DNA of 64,000 nt from Nocardioides albus (lineage in GTDB: Bacteria; Actinomycetota; Actinomycetes; Propionibacteriales; Nocardioidaceae): the NCBI RefSeq assembly GCF_014648255.1, contig NZ_BMQT01000007.1, positions 168,846-232,845 of the forward strand, given 5' to 3'. The notes under the pieces were generated by a model, which saw only the letters and a list, made by a program, of their open reading frames with translations, ran no database searches and was not told the DNA's origin. A program made the translations under genes and the position numbers. Every line of letters begins with the position of its first letter. The first letter of the stretch is position 1. Below are positions 1 to 7,909 of the stretch, piece by piece.

Positions 1-721
1 GTTCGTCATACATCAGGTAGAAGAACCCAGCGAGGGCGAGGACGCCGAAGAACCACCACTGCAGGCCGTAGAAGAAGTGGGGGCCGTTGTCGAGCTCGGG
101 GAGGTCGGCCTGGCGCAGCTGGGTGGCGGGCTCGGGGGACTCGGTGTCGAGGTGGAGCCAGCCGGTCAGCAGCTCCTCGTCGACGACCTCGGCGACCTGG
201 TCCGAGGAGAGTGCGCGGGTGGCATGGTAGCCGTCGACCTGGGCGACGTCGGTGGAGTCGCCGGTGCCGTCGGCGCGCACCCAGCCCGTGATCGTGACCT
301 CGCCTTCCGGCGGAGCAGGGAGGTCGTCGAACTCGTCCTGCGAGTCGGTCTGGAGCCAGCCGCGATCGACGAGCACTGCAGTGCCGTCTGCGAGCACCAG
401 CGGGACCACGACGTCGACGCCCTTGGCCTTCTCGGGGGTGCGGTAACGCCAGATGATCGTGTCGTCGACCGCGTACGTCCCGGTCGCGGTCACCCGTCGC
501 CACTCGTCCTTCTCCGCGACGTCCGCGCCGGGAGCGAGCACGTCCGAGACGGGCACCGGCTCGGCGTGCTCGTTGGTGCGGACGATCTGGTTGCTGGCCT
601 TGCGGTCCTCGAGACGATCGAACTGCCACTGGCCGAGCCACCACGTCCCATAGGCCAGGACCAGCACGAACACCGTGAAACCGGCCCAGCGTCGGCTGAG
701 CAGGAAACGGAACGAACTCAC
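1..721 (-). CDS. SURF1 family cytochrome c oxidase assembly protein (partial, 3' end off window)
   Basis: The reading frame is open from a GTG at 721 to the window edge, giving at least 240 residues and no stop, so the C-terminus is missing. The N-terminus has the SURF1 pattern: an arginine-rich start (SSFRFLLSRRWAGF), a first membrane helix (FTVFVLVLAYGTWWLGQWQ) and a second hydrophobic segment near the cut end (WWFFGVLALAGFFYLMYDE). Between them lies the extracytoplasmic SURF1 domain with WRYRTPEKAKG and LVDRGW. SURF1 proteins assist haem a insertion into aa3-type oxidases at the membrane. The gene diverges from moaA, 66 bp away. A longer minus-strand frame over the same bases (6-749) is out of phase with this protein and is a shadow. 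Confidence 0.85.
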   Translation of the reverse strand, partial: MSSFRFLLSRRWAGFTVFVLVLAYGTWWLGQWQFDRLEDRKASNQIVRTNEHAEPVPVSDVLAPGADVAEKDEWRRVTATGTYAVDDTIIWRYRTPEKAKGVDVVVPLVLADGTAVLVDRGWLQTDSQDEFDDLPAPPEGEVTITGWVRADGTGDSTDVAQVDGYHATRALSSDQVAEVVDEELLTGWLHLDTESPEPATQLRQADLPELDNGPHFFYGLQWWFFGVLALAGFFYLMYDE

Positions 722-775
722 CGTACGAGATTAACTGGAATGCGGTCATGGCTCACGATCCGGGTGGCGGCTGCC

Positions 776-781
776 TAGACT
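776..781 (+). promoter_or_regulatory. -10 box of a leaderless moaA promoter
   Basis: TAGACT lies six bases before the ATG at 788, so the likely transcription start falls on the start codon. No Shine-Dalgarno sequence precedes the gene. The motif is visible; leaderless use is inferred. Confidence 0.5.
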
Positions 782-787
782 GGTGTG

Positions 788-1807
788 ATGACGACCTCCC
801 CGACAGATCAGGCCCAGCCGCGGCTAGTCGACCGGTTCGGCCGGGTCGCTACCGATCTGCGGGTCTCGCTGACCGACCGCTGCAACCTGCGGTGCACCTA
901 CTGCATGCCGCCGGAGGGACTCGACTGGATGCCCGGGGACGAGGTCCTCACCGATGACGAGGTGGTGCGGCTGATCGGCGTGGCCACGGGGCACCTCGGC
1001 GTCAAGGAGGTGCGGTTCACCGGTGGCGAGCCGCTGGTGCGCCGAGGCCTGGTCTCCATCGTCGCCCGCACCCGCGAGGTCGCTCCCGAGGCGGAGCTCT
1101 CGATCACGACGAACGCGCTGGGACTGGCCAGGATGGCCGAGACGCTCGCGGAGGCCGGGCTCGACCGGGTCAACGTGTCGCTCGACTCGATCCGGCGCGA
1201 GACGTTCGCCGACATCACCCGACGCGACCGGCTGGACGACGTGGTCGCCGGGCTGGAGGCCGCCGCCGAGGCCGGGCTGGGACCGATCAAGATCAACGCG
1301 GTCCTGCTGCGTGGGGTCAACGACGACCAGGCCGCCGAGCTGCTCGGCTGGTCGGTCGAGCGGGGCTACGAGCTGAGGTTCATCGAGCAGATGCCCCTCG
1401 ACGCCCAGCACGGATGGTCGCGCGACAACATGGTCACCGCCGACGAGACCCTCGAGGCGCTCTCGGCCGTCTTCGACCTGACCCCGGCCGAAGAACCCCG
1501 AGGGAGCGCCCCTGCCGAGCTCTTCCATGTCGGCGGCACTGCGGCGAAGGTCGGCATCATCGCCTCGGTCACCCGCCCGTTCTGCGGTGACTGCGACCGC
1601 GTACGCCTCACTGCCGACGGGCAGGTGCGCGACTGTCTGTTCGCGCGCACCGAGTCCGATCTGCGTACGCCGCTGCGTGCCGGCGCCTCCGACGCCGACC
1701 TCGCCGGCCGGTGGGTCACTGCGATGGCCGGCAAGCGCGCCGGCCACGGCATCGACGACCTCGGCTTCCTGCAGCCCGACCGTCCCATGTCCGCCATCGG
1801 CGGCTGA
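788..1807 (+). CDS. moaA: GTP 3',8-cyclase MoaA
   Basis: This is the radical SAM enzyme that starts molybdenum cofactor synthesis by converting GTP to 3',8-cyclo-GTP. The 339-residue product has the usual family length. The N-terminal SAM cluster motif CNLRCTYCMP and the following FTGGEPLVRRG loop are intact. The second cluster near the C-terminus is present as FCGDCDRVRLTADGQVRDCLF. The protein ends in IGG; a terminal Gly-Gly is functionally important in MoaA. The GTG three bases upstream (785) is an alternative start, but 788 fits the -10 spacing better. No other moa gene is adjacent; a MOSC-domain protein lies at the far end of the window. Confidence 0.95.
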   Translation: MTTSPTDQAQPRLVDRFGRVATDLRVSLTDRCNLRCTYCMPPEGLDWMPGDEVLTDDEVVRLIGVATGHLGVKEVRFTGGEPLVRRGLVSIVARTREVAPEAELSITTNALGLARMAETLAEAGLDRVNVSLDSIRRETFADITRRDRLDDVVAGLEAAAEAGLGPIKINAVLLRGVNDDQAAELLGWSVERGYELRFIEQMPLDAQHGWSRDNMVTADETLEALSAVFDLTPAEEPRGSAPAELFHVGGTAAKVGIIASVTRPFCGDCDRVRLTADGQVRDCLFARTESDLRTPLRAGASDADLAGRWVTAMAGKRAGHGIDDLGFLQPDRPMSAIGG

Positions 1808-1813
1808 CCACCA

Positions 1814-1949
1814 GCCGAGAAGTCACCCGCGTCGGCCGAGGCGTCATCCGCGTCGGCCGAGAAGTCACTGCCGTCGGCCGAGTTGGCAATCCCGTGACGT
1901 GTCGGTCGACGGGAGTGACGCCTCGGCCGACGGCAGTGACGCCTCGGCG
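1814..1949. repeat. 21-bp tandem/inverted repeat array, locus 1
   Basis: Three direct 21-bp units start at 1814, 1835 and 1856. Each begins GCCGAGAAGTCA or a close variant and ends in GTCG. A degenerate centre (GCCGAGTTGGCA at about 1877) follows, then two units in inverted orientation (GAGTGACGCCTCGGCCGAC type) to about 1949. The array fills the gap between the stop codons of convergent moaA and the nucleoside hydrolase gene. A terminator role is plausible but not shown. Confidence 0.85.
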
Positions 1950-1952
1950 GGG

Positions 1953-2891
1953 TCAGGATCCGACGCGGTCGAGGGCGTCGAGGACGAGATCCCAGTAGCC
2001 CTCGACGTCGAGGGTGAGGGCCACCTGCGCGTTGGGTGGCTCGTCGAGGCGCTCGTGAAGGTCGACGACGGTCGCTCCACGGGTCCAACGGCCCTCGGTC
2101 TCGGCGGCCACGAACGACTTCTGCCAGGTGATCAGCCCGGGGTCGATGAGGGCTGCGATGGTGCAGGGATCGTGGACCGGGGGAGCGGCGAAGTCGAAGA
2201 CGTCGGAGTAGGTGCCACCGAAGAAGCCCATCAGGTCGGCGCACGCCCGCCCGACCGGATTCTCCATGGCCCGCATCCGTGCGACGACGTCGGGCGTCGC
2301 CAGCGCCTGGTGGCTGAGGTTGAGCCCGACCATCCGGATCGGCAGGCCGCTGGTGAGGACGATGTCGAGGGCTTCGGGGTCGGCATAGGCGTTGAACTCG
2401 GCCGCCGGGGTGGTGTTGCCGCGCTCGGTCGAGCCGCCCATGAAGACGATCTCGGCGATCTTCGGACCGACCTCGGGATTGTCGCGCAGCAGGCGGGCGA
2501 TGTTGGTGATCGGTCCGGTGGCGACGACGGTGACGGGGTCGGGGGCGGCCAGGAGGGACGTACGCAGGAACTCGACCGCTCCGAGCGAAACCGGCGCAGC
2601 GAGCGGCTCGGGAAGGTCGGTCCCGTCGATCCCGGTCGCGCCGTGGATGAAGTCGCCGATGTGGATCTCACCGGCCAGCGGCGCGGCGGCTCCGGTGGCG
2701 ACCGGGACATCAGGCCGGTCCGCCAGCGCCAGGATCCGCTGGGCGTTGTAGGTCGCCTTCTCCACCCGGCAGTTGCCGAAGGTGGTGGTGATGCCGAGCA
2801 GGTCGATATGCGGGCTGCCCAGGGCCAACAGGATCGCGATGGCGTCGTCGTGGCCAGGGTCGCAGTCGAGGAGCACGGGCATCGGGTTCAT
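1953..2891 (-). CDS. Inosine/uridine-preferring nucleoside hydrolase family protein
   Basis: Nucleoside hydrolases cleave ribonucleosides to base and ribose in salvage pathways. The 312-residue protein opens with the calcium-binding signature VLLDCDPGHDDAIA, which replaces the classical DTDPGxDDA, and carries VATGPITNIARLL, FMGGST and a late HDPCTIAAL motif with the distal acidic/histidine ligands. I start at the ATG at 2891 because GAGAGG lies about seven bases before it; the frame is open further upstream to 2912. Substrate preference cannot be read from the sequence. It converges on moaA across a 21-bp repeat array. Confidence 0.9.
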   Translation of the reverse strand: MNPMPVLLDCDPGHDDAIAILLALGSPHIDLLGITTTFGNCRVEKATYNAQRILALADRPDVPVATGAAAPLAGEIHIGDFIHGATGIDGTDLPEPLAAPVSLGAVEFLRTSLLAAPDPVTVVATGPITNIARLLRDNPEVGPKIAEIVFMGGSTERGNTTPAAEFNAYADPEALDIVLTSGLPIRMVGLNLSHQALATPDVVARMRAMENPVGRACADLMGFFGGTYSDVFDFAAPPVHDPCTIAALIDPGLITWQKSFVAAETEGRWTRGATVVDLHERLDEPPNAQVALTLDVEGYWDLVLDALDRVGS

Positions 2892-2915
2892 CGCACGACC
2901 TCTCGGAGACAACGG

Positions 2916-3110
2916 CTAGTGAGGTACGACGTCCTTGAGGAAGCCTCGCGCCCCCAGAAAGTCGCTCAGCGATTGCTTGTGCGTCTCGCACGCGAGCCAG
3001 ATCTTACGCCGATCGGCCGTGTGGATCTTGGGATTGTTCCACTGCAGCTCCCAGGATCCGGCGTCCTGGCAGCCCTTGGCCGAGCACAGGTCGGAGTCGA
3101 GCGCGCCCAT
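2916..3110 (-). CDS. Small conserved actinobacterial protein with Cys/His pairs
   Basis: A 64-residue protein whose ATG overlaps the TGA of the DUF3099 gene (TGATG), so the two are translationally coupled. It contains CSAKGC near residues 9-14 and LACETH near 40-44, a spacing that could bind a metal, then a conserved-looking tail (FLGARGFLKDVVPH). I recall similar short proteins next to DUF3099 genes in other actinobacteria, sometimes mislabelled acetone carboxylase; nothing here resembles that enzyme. Function is unknown. Confidence 0.75.
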   Translation of the reverse strand: MGALDSDLCSAKGCQDAGSWELQWNNPKIHTADRRKIWLACETHKQSLSDFLGARGFLKDVVPH

Positions 3111-3433
3111 CAGAGCTCGCCCTTCTCGCGGAGCTGCTGCTCGCGCCCGCTGGTGAGCTGCCTCGGGCCGTAGGGGGAGTCCATCAGGTTCATCTCGTCG
3201 CTCTTGGTGTTGGTCGCATTGGCCATGACGACCGCGATGTAGGGCAGGATCAGCGCCCCCGCGATCAGGATCGGCCACAGCCAGCCGATGCCGGCCAGGC
3301 CGGCGATGACCGCACCGATGAAGCACAGCGAGCGGATCGACATCGAGATGGCATAGCGCTTCTGACGGACCGCGATGTCCTCGGCGCGGCTGCGGCCGGC
3401 GGTCGTGATCCTGATCGGTTGCGCCTTGGACAT
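3110..3433 (-). CDS. DUF3099 family membrane protein
   Basis: A 107-residue protein with the DUF3099 layout: a short basic N-terminus (TTAGRSRAEDIAVRQKRYAISM), two membrane helices (about residues 33-51 and 52-70, with WLWPILIAGALILPYIAVVMAN) and a polar tail. Family function is unknown. It starts six bases after a TAGACT box and has no Shine-Dalgarno sequence, so a leaderless message is likely. It is the first gene of a two-gene unit with the 64-residue protein. Confidence 0.85.
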   Translation of the reverse strand: MSKAQPIRITTAGRSRAEDIAVRQKRYAISMSIRSLCFIGAVIAGLAGIGWLWPILIAGALILPYIAVVMANATNTKSDEMNLMDSPYGPRQLTSGREQQLREKGEL

Positions 3434-3439
3434 ACCGCC

Positions 3440-3445
3440 AGTCTA
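3440..3445 (-). promoter_or_regulatory. -10 box of a leaderless DUF3099 promoter
   Basis: Read on the minus strand this is TAGACT, six bases before the ATG at 3433. The identical box and spacing occur before moaA. Confidence 0.5.
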
Positions 3446-3560
3446 GGTCGTGGCCGATGGCGCGCGTCCGTTGGTGTGGTCCCGACAGGGGCGCTCCGAA
3501 GTACGTTGGAGGGTTCTCACAAGCAAAGCGACGGCATTGGTCGTACGCCGAAGTAATCGC

Positions 3561-3566
3561 TACCGT
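3561..3566 (+). promoter_or_regulatory. -10 box of a leaderless fabG promoter
   Basis: TACCGT lies seven bases before the GTG at 3574. The frame is open further upstream to 3457, but only this start fits both the promoter and the beginning of the Rossmann fold. Confidence 0.45.
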
Positions 3567-3573
3567 CGCGCCT

Positions 3574-4302
3574 GTGACTGACAGTGAAAACCCCACAACC
3601 AAGGCACCTCGCTCGGTGCTCGTGACCGGTGGCAGCCGTGGCATCGGCCGTGCGATCGCCGAGGCCTTCGTGGCCAACGGCGACCATGTGGCCGTGACCT
3701 CCCGCAAGGGCGGGGCCCCGGAGGGGGCTCTGGACCTGGTGTGCGACATCACCGACCCCGCCGCCGTCGACGAGGCGTACGCCGCGGCAGAGGCCGCTCA
3801 CGGACCCGTCGAGGTCCTCGTCGCCAACGCCGGGATCACGAAGGACACCCTCGTGCTTCGGATGTCGGAGGAGGACTTCACCTCGGTGATCGACACCAAC
3901 CTGACCGCCTCCTTCCGGCTCGCCAAGCGCGCCTCGAAGGGGATGCTCCGGTTGCGCCGCGGGCGGATCATCTTCATCTCCTCCGTCGTGGGGCTGATGG
4001 GCAACCCGGGCCAGGTCAACTACGCGGCGTCGAAGGCCGGGCTGGTCGGGATGGCCCGATCGCTCGCGCGTGAGCTCGGCTCGCGGGGGATCACCGCGAA
4101 CGTGGTCGCGCCGGGGTTCGTCGAGACCGAGATGACCGCGGTCCTCACCGATGAGCAGCAGAAGGCGATCACGGACCGGGTGCCGCTGGGTCGCTACGCG
4201 TCACCGGACGAGGTGGCTTCGGCTGTGACGTGGTTGGCTGATGCGGGTTATGTGACCGGGGCCGTGATCCCGGTCGACGGCGGACTTGGAATGGGGCACT
4301 GA
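3574..4302 (+). CDS. fabG: 3-oxoacyl-ACP reductase FabG (MabA-type)
   Basis: This NADPH-dependent short-chain dehydrogenase reduces 3-oxoacyl-ACP in fatty acid elongation. The 242-residue protein shows the cofactor loop TGGSRGIG (residues 18-25), NAGIT (about 85-89) and the catalytic Ser137-Tyr150-Lys154 set in ISSVVGLMGNPGQVNYAASKAG. Lengths and order match the mycobacterial mabA-inhA operon: the enoyl reductase gene follows two bases after the stop. The GTG at 3574 was chosen because upstream codons (from 3457) add a non-homologous tail and a -10 box sits seven bases before it. Confidence 0.92.
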   Translation: MTDSENPTTKAPRSVLVTGGSRGIGRAIAEAFVANGDHVAVTSRKGGAPEGALDLVCDITDPAAVDEAYAAAEAAHGPVEVLVANAGITKDTLVLRMSEEDFTSVIDTNLTASFRLAKRASKGMLRLRRGRIIFISSVVGLMGNPGQVNYAASKAGLVGMARSLARELGSRGITANVVAPGFVETEMTAVLTDEQQKAITDRVPLGRYASPDEVASAVTWLADAGYVTGAVIPVDGGLGMGH

Positions 4303-4304
4303 TC

Positions 4305-5078
4305 ATGGGTTTGTTGGACGGCAAGACTGTTCTCGTCGCTGGGGTCACGATGGACTCCTCGATCGGCTTCGCGGTGGCCAAGGTCGCCCAGGAGCAGGGC
4401 GCCCGCGTCCTGATCTCCAACTTCGGGCGTGCGCTGTCGATCACCAAGCGGATCGCGAAGCGGCTCCCCGAGGAGCCGCCGGTCCTCGACCTCGACGTCA
4501 CCAACCAGGAGCACCTCGACGGCCTCGCCGACGCGCTCCGTGCCGAGGGTGTCGAGCGGCTCGACGGGGTCGTGCACTCGATCGCGTACGGCAACCCCGA
4601 GACCCTCCTCGGCGGCAAGTTCCTCGACGGCCCCTGGGACGACGTCTCCCAGGCGGTCCAGGTCAGCGCTTACTCGCTGAAGTCCCTCGCGATGGCGACC
4701 CGGCCGCTGATGTCGGAGGGTTCGTCGATCGTGGGGCTGACCTTCGACGCGACGGTCGCCTGGCCGGCGTACGACTGGATGGGTGTCGCCAAGGCCGCGC
4801 TCGAGTCGACCTCGCGCTACCTCGCCCGTGATCTCGGTCCCGACGGGATCCGCTGCAACCTCGTCTCCGCGGGTCCGCTCAAGACCCTCGCCGCCAAGGC
4901 GATCCCGGGCTTCGAGGAGCTCGACGAGGGCTGGGGCAGCCGGGCGCCGCTCGGCTGGGACAACACCGACCAAGGCCCGACCGCGAAGGCCGTCTGCGCG
5001 CTGATCTCGGACTTCTTCCCGGCGACCACCGGCGAGATCATCCATGTCGACGGGGGCTATCACTCGCTGGGTGCGTGA
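4305..5078 (+). CDS. fabI: Enoyl-ACP reductase (FabI/InhA type)
   Basis: This NADH-dependent SDR reduces the enoyl-ACP double bond, the last step of the elongation cycle. The 257-residue protein has the FabI-type glycine loop (VAGVTMDSSIGFAVA), and Tyr156 and Lys163 in AYDWMGVAK, the Yx6K pair typical of FabI/InhA rather than the Yx3K of FabG. HVDGGYHSLGA at the C-terminus resembles InhA. It is co-transcribed with fabG. Mycobacterial InhA acts on mycolate precursors; nothing else in this window indicates mycolate synthesis, so a general type II fatty acid role is the safer reading. Confidence 0.93.
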   Translation: MGLLDGKTVLVAGVTMDSSIGFAVAKVAQEQGARVLISNFGRALSITKRIAKRLPEEPPVLDLDVTNQEHLDGLADALRAEGVERLDGVVHSIAYGNPETLLGGKFLDGPWDDVSQAVQVSAYSLKSLAMATRPLMSEGSSIVGLTFDATVAWPAYDWMGVAKAALESTSRYLARDLGPDGIRCNLVSAGPLKTLAAKAIPGFEELDEGWGSRAPLGWDNTDQGPTAKAVCALISDFFPATTGEIIHVDGGYHSLGA

Positions 5079-5083
5079 GGCCA

Positions 5084-5089
5084 TAGGGT
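5084..5089 (+). promoter_or_regulatory. -10 box of a leaderless sixA-like promoter
   Basis: TAGGGT lies six bases before the ATG at 5096. It would let the phosphatase be transcribed apart from fabI, which ends at 5078. Confidence 0.45.
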
Positions 5090-5095
5090 TGCCGC

Positions 5096-5602
5096 ATGCG
5101 GACCCTTGTCATCATGCGGCACGCCAAGGCCGAGACGTCGGCACCGACCGACTACGAGCGGCAGTTGACCGAGCGCGGCCATGCCGACGCGGTCGCAGCG
5201 GGGGCGTGGTTGGCCGAGCAGGGCGTGGTCCCGGACTACGTCCTGGTCTCGGCGGCCGACCGCACCACCCAGACCTGGGAGGACGTCGCGCTCGGGGCGT
5301 CGTGGGACCTGACGCTGGCGGAGTACGACCAAGGTCTGTACGCCGCCAGCGCCTCCACCGCGCTCGACCTCGTCCGCAGGGTCGAGGACGGCCACTCGAC
5401 GGTCGTCGTGATCGGTCACAACCCCACCATGTTCTCGCTGGTACAGCTCTTGGACAGCGGCGAGGGCGACGACGAGGCCGGCAACGAGCTCGCCCTCGGC
5501 TTCCCGACCGCTGCCGTCGCCGTACTCACCTACGACGGCGACTGGTCCGAGCTCGACGAGGCAGAGGCCTCCGTCACCGCCTTCCACGTCGCCCGCGCCT
5601 GA
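5096..5602 (+). CDS. SixA-like histidine phosphatase family protein
   Basis: A 168-residue member of the histidine phosphatase (phosphoglycerate-mutase-like) clan, of the short SixA type. The catalytic RHG-like motif is RHAKAE (Arg8-His9) and the second histidine is in VVIGHNPTMF; LTERGHADA is the usual third block. SixA of E. coli dephosphorylates phosphohistidine proteins; the substrate here is unknown. It converges on serB across the largest 21-bp repeat array in the window. Confidence 0.88.
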   Translation: MRTLVIMRHAKAETSAPTDYERQLTERGHADAVAAGAWLAEQGVVPDYVLVSAADRTTQTWEDVALGASWDLTLAEYDQGLYAASASTALDLVRRVEDGHSTVVVIGHNPTMFSLVQLLDSGEGDDEAGNELALGFPTAAVAVLTYDGDWSELDEAEASVTAFHVARA

Positions 5603-5604
5603 CC

Positions 5605-5805
5605 GCCGAGGCGTCACTTCCGTCGGCCGAGAGGTCGCTTACGTCGGCCGAGGCGTCGCTTACGTCGGCCGAGGGGTCACTCGCTGCCATCTCGCCCGAC
5701 GCGAGTGACGCTTCGGCCGACGCGAGTGACGCTTCGCCCGACGCGAGTGACGCTTCGGCCGACGCGAGTGACGCTTCGGCCGACGCGAGTGACGCTTCGG
5801 GAGGG
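5605..5805. repeat. 21-bp inverted repeat array, locus 2 (largest)
   Basis: Three direct units begin at 5605, 5626 and 5647 (GCCGAGGCGTCACTTCCGTC type) with a fourth, partial one at 5668. After a short centre, five inverted units run from 5701 in exact 21-bp steps (5701, 5722, 5743, 5764, 5785; GCGAGTGACGCTTCGGCC type). The arms are mutually complementary, so the transcript could fold into a very long hairpin. It occupies the whole space between the sixA-like and serB stop codons. Confidence 0.9.
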
Positions 5806-5806
5806 C

Positions 5807-7051
5807 TCAGATGAGGGGAGGGGCGGGGGTGACGATGCCGGCTTCGGCGTCGGCGGCCTCGATCTCCTCGCGGGAGATCCCGAGGAGATACATGATCGTG
5901 TCGAGGTAGGGGACGTTGATGGCTGTCCCGGCTGCCGAACGTACGGCGGGCTTGGCGTTGTAGGCGATGCCGAGGCCGGCGGCGGCGAGCATGTCGAGGT
6001 CGTTGGCACCGTCGCCGATGGCGACGGTCGCGGCCTCGGGGATGCCGATCTCGGCGGCGAACTCGCGAAGCGCCCGAGCCTTGCCGGCCCGGTCGACGAC
6101 CTCGCCGACGACCTCGCCGGTGAGCACGCCGTCGACGATCTCGAGCTCGTTGGCACGGGCGTAGTGGATGCCGAGGTCGGCGGCGAGCCGATCGGTGATC
6201 TGCGAGAACCCACCGGAGACGATGGCGAAGCGGTAGCCGAGACGGCGCAGGGTGCGGACCATCGTCCGCGCGCCAGGATTGAGCTGCAGGCCGGCGTAGA
6301 CCTCGTCCAGCGCCGTCGCCGGGACACCCTTGAGATACTTCACCCGCCCGCGCAGCGACTCCTCGAAGTCGAGCTCTCCGCGCATCGCCGCCTCGGTGAC
6401 CGAAGCGACCTCCTTCTCGTAGCCAGCGTGGGCGGCGATCATCTCGATCACCTCGCCGTCGATCAGCGTCGAGTCGACGTCCATGACGATCAGGCGCATA
6501 CCGCGCCGGACCAGGTTGGCCGGTTGCACCGCGATGTCGACGCCCTGGGCGGCGGCCTCGGCGGCGAGCGTCACCCGCAGCTCGTCGGGAGAGGCGCCGG
6601 AGACGTGCAGGTCGAAGGCGGTGACCGGGTAGCGGGCCAGCCGGATGATCCGGTCGATGTTGCCGCCGGCCGAGGCGATGGTGCGGGTCACGGAGGCCAG
6701 CGCGGCCGCCTTCAGCGGCAGACCGAGCACCGTGACCCGGGCGCGGTCGGCGGGCTCGCGCGGGGTGTCGCCGACGCCCTCCTCGATCTCGACCGTCATG
6801 TCGAGGGCGTGGGCGGTCTCCTCGATCGCGTGCTTGAGCGCGTCGGTGCTCGCCGCGTCGGCGGGTGCGGTCACCAGGAGCCCGAGCACGAGCCGCGCCC
6901 GCAGCACGATCTGCTCCAGGTCGACCACGTCGACCCCCGCCAGCGCGAGCGTCGCCAAGGTGGCCGAGGTCAGCCCGGGACGGTCATTTCCGGCGAGGGT
7001 GATCAGCAGGGTGTCGGGACGGCGCTCGAGCGCGTCGAATTCCTCGGTCAT
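5807..7051 (-). CDS. serB: Phosphoserine phosphatase SerB with tandem ACT domains
   Basis: SerB makes L-serine from phosphoserine. The 414-residue protein has two N-terminal ACT-like regulatory domains (about residues 14-90 and 103-180), then the HAD hydrolase: MDVDSTLIDGEV carrying the nucleophile aspartate, SGGFSQITD, a lysine in VVDRAGKARAL, and GDGANDLDM. This is the arrangement of mycobacterial SerB2, in which the ACT domains bind amino acids. A TATCGT box eight bases before the ATG suggests a leaderless message. Confidence 0.95.
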   Translation of the reverse strand: MTEEFDALERRPDTLLITLAGNDRPGLTSATLATLALAGVDVVDLEQIVLRARLVLGLLVTAPADAASTDALKHAIEETAHALDMTVEIEEGVGDTPREPADRARVTVLGLPLKAAALASVTRTIASAGGNIDRIIRLARYPVTAFDLHVSGASPDELRVTLAAEAAAQGVDIAVQPANLVRRGMRLIVMDVDSTLIDGEVIEMIAAHAGYEKEVASVTEAAMRGELDFEESLRGRVKYLKGVPATALDEVYAGLQLNPGARTMVRTLRRLGYRFAIVSGGFSQITDRLAADLGIHYARANELEIVDGVLTGEVVGEVVDRAGKARALREFAAEIGIPEAATVAIGDGANDLDMLAAAGLGIAYNAKPAVRSAAGTAINVPYLDTIMYLLGISREEIEAADAEAGIVTPAPPLI

Positions 7052-7059
7052 CTCTGCAA

Positions 7060-7065
7060 ACGATA
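7060..7065 (-). promoter_or_regulatory. -10 box of a leaderless serB promoter
   Basis: On the minus strand this reads TATCGT, eight bases before the ATG at 7051. Confidence 0.4.
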
Positions 7066-7085
7066 GTGGAGCCGGCGCCCGCGTC

Positions 7086-7856
7086 TCAGTTCGGCGGCCA
7101 CACCTCGGGCGATCCCGCTGCCGTGAGCGCCCTCCGCGCCGCGCGGTCGAGGCCGACCAGCGCCTGTCGCCGCCGCATCATCTCCGAGGCGGAGACGGCG
7201 CCACCCTCGTCCTCGAGCGCCACCGCGACGATCTCCCGAGCCTGTACGCCACGAGCGGCGAGCTCCACGCACCGCGCCGGAACCCCGGGAGCCCCGGCCA
7301 GCGCGGGCCGGTGGCGGAGGTTCATCAGCCGGTCGGCGACCTCGGGCCGCCACCGGGCGACGTCGAGCTCGGCGAGCGCCGTCGCGGACTCGGTCAGCGC
7401 GAGCCGCAGGGCCCGGTCGGCCTCACCGACATCGGGGAGCTGACGTCGCTGGGCTGCGTACGCCTGCCACTCGAGCACCGCCCCGACCCGGACCGGTACT
7501 AGGCCGATGCCAGCGTCGCACACGACCGCCTCGCCAGCCTCCAGGGCGGCGTCGTTGAAGGCCCGGGGACCACCGAGGCCGACCGGGTCGCCCTCGGCGG
7601 GGAAGGCCACCCCGACGGCGGTCGCCCCCTCCGTACGCAGCCGTCCCATCCCGCTCACCAGGGTGTCCGCGACCCCCTCGGCGCCACCGAGACCGAGCAC
7701 GGCCAGCCCGCTGACGGTGTGGGTCGCGTCAGGCCCGATCACCGCATCGAGCACCAGGTCGGTGACCGCCTCGCCGCGCAGCCACGCCGTCACCCACCAG
7801 GCCAGGCGCAGGGTCTCGGGGGTGGTCTCCAGCGACTCGGAATCGTCGACACTCAC
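7086..7856 (-). CDS. Conserved hypothetical protein
   Basis: A soluble 256-residue protein with no membrane segment or motif I can name. It has an alanine-rich N-terminal region with acidic patches, a glycine-rich stretch (GLAVLGLGGAEGVAD) and a helical C-terminus with MMRRRQALVGLDRAARRAL. It is not an ATPase or a recognisable HTH protein. The gene is expressed divergently from the ABC ATPase at 7910 and in the same direction as serB, 34 bases upstream of it. The GTG start lies eight bases after a TAGGGT box. Confidence 0.7.
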   Translation of the reverse strand: MSVDDSESLETTPETLRLAWWVTAWLRGEAVTDLVLDAVIGPDATHTVSGLAVLGLGGAEGVADTLVSGMGRLRTEGATAVGVAFPAEGDPVGLGGPRAFNDAALEAGEAVVCDAGIGLVPVRVGAVLEWQAYAAQRRQLPDVGEADRALRLALTESATALAELDVARWRPEVADRLMNLRHRPALAGAPGVPARCVELAARGVQAREIVAVALEDEGGAVSASEMMRRRQALVGLDRAARRALTAAGSPEVWPPN

Positions 7857-7864
7857 AGCCGCCT

Positions 7865-7870
7865 ACCCTA
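7865..7870 (-). promoter_or_regulatory. -10 box of a leaderless promoter (gene at 7086-7856)
   Basis: TAGGGT on the minus strand, eight bases before the GTG at 7856. Confidence 0.4.
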
Positions 7871-7896
7871 ACCCCGGACCAGGCAACCCCTGCCGA

Positions 7897-7902
7897 TAGA
7901 TT
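7897..7902 (+). promoter_or_regulatory. -10 box of a leaderless promoter (ABC ATPase)
   Basis: TAGATT lies seven bases before the ATG at 7910. Together with the minus-strand box at 7865-7870 this makes a compact divergent promoter pair. Confidence 0.4.
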
Positions 7903-7909
7903 TGCCGAC

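Noticed and set aside
6..749. A 247-residue minus-strand frame at the left edge
   Set aside because: It overlaps the SURF1 frame out of phase and is Arg/Pro-rich without family features; the real gene starts at GTG 721 and runs off the window.
3574..5078. Taking fabG-inhA as proof of mycolic acid synthesis
   Set aside because: The pair also serves ordinary type II fatty acid synthesis; no mycolate-specific gene lies in the window.
5605..5805. Reading the 21-bp arrays as a CRISPR
   Set aside because: Units abut with no unique spacers, occur in inverted arms, and no cas gene is present.
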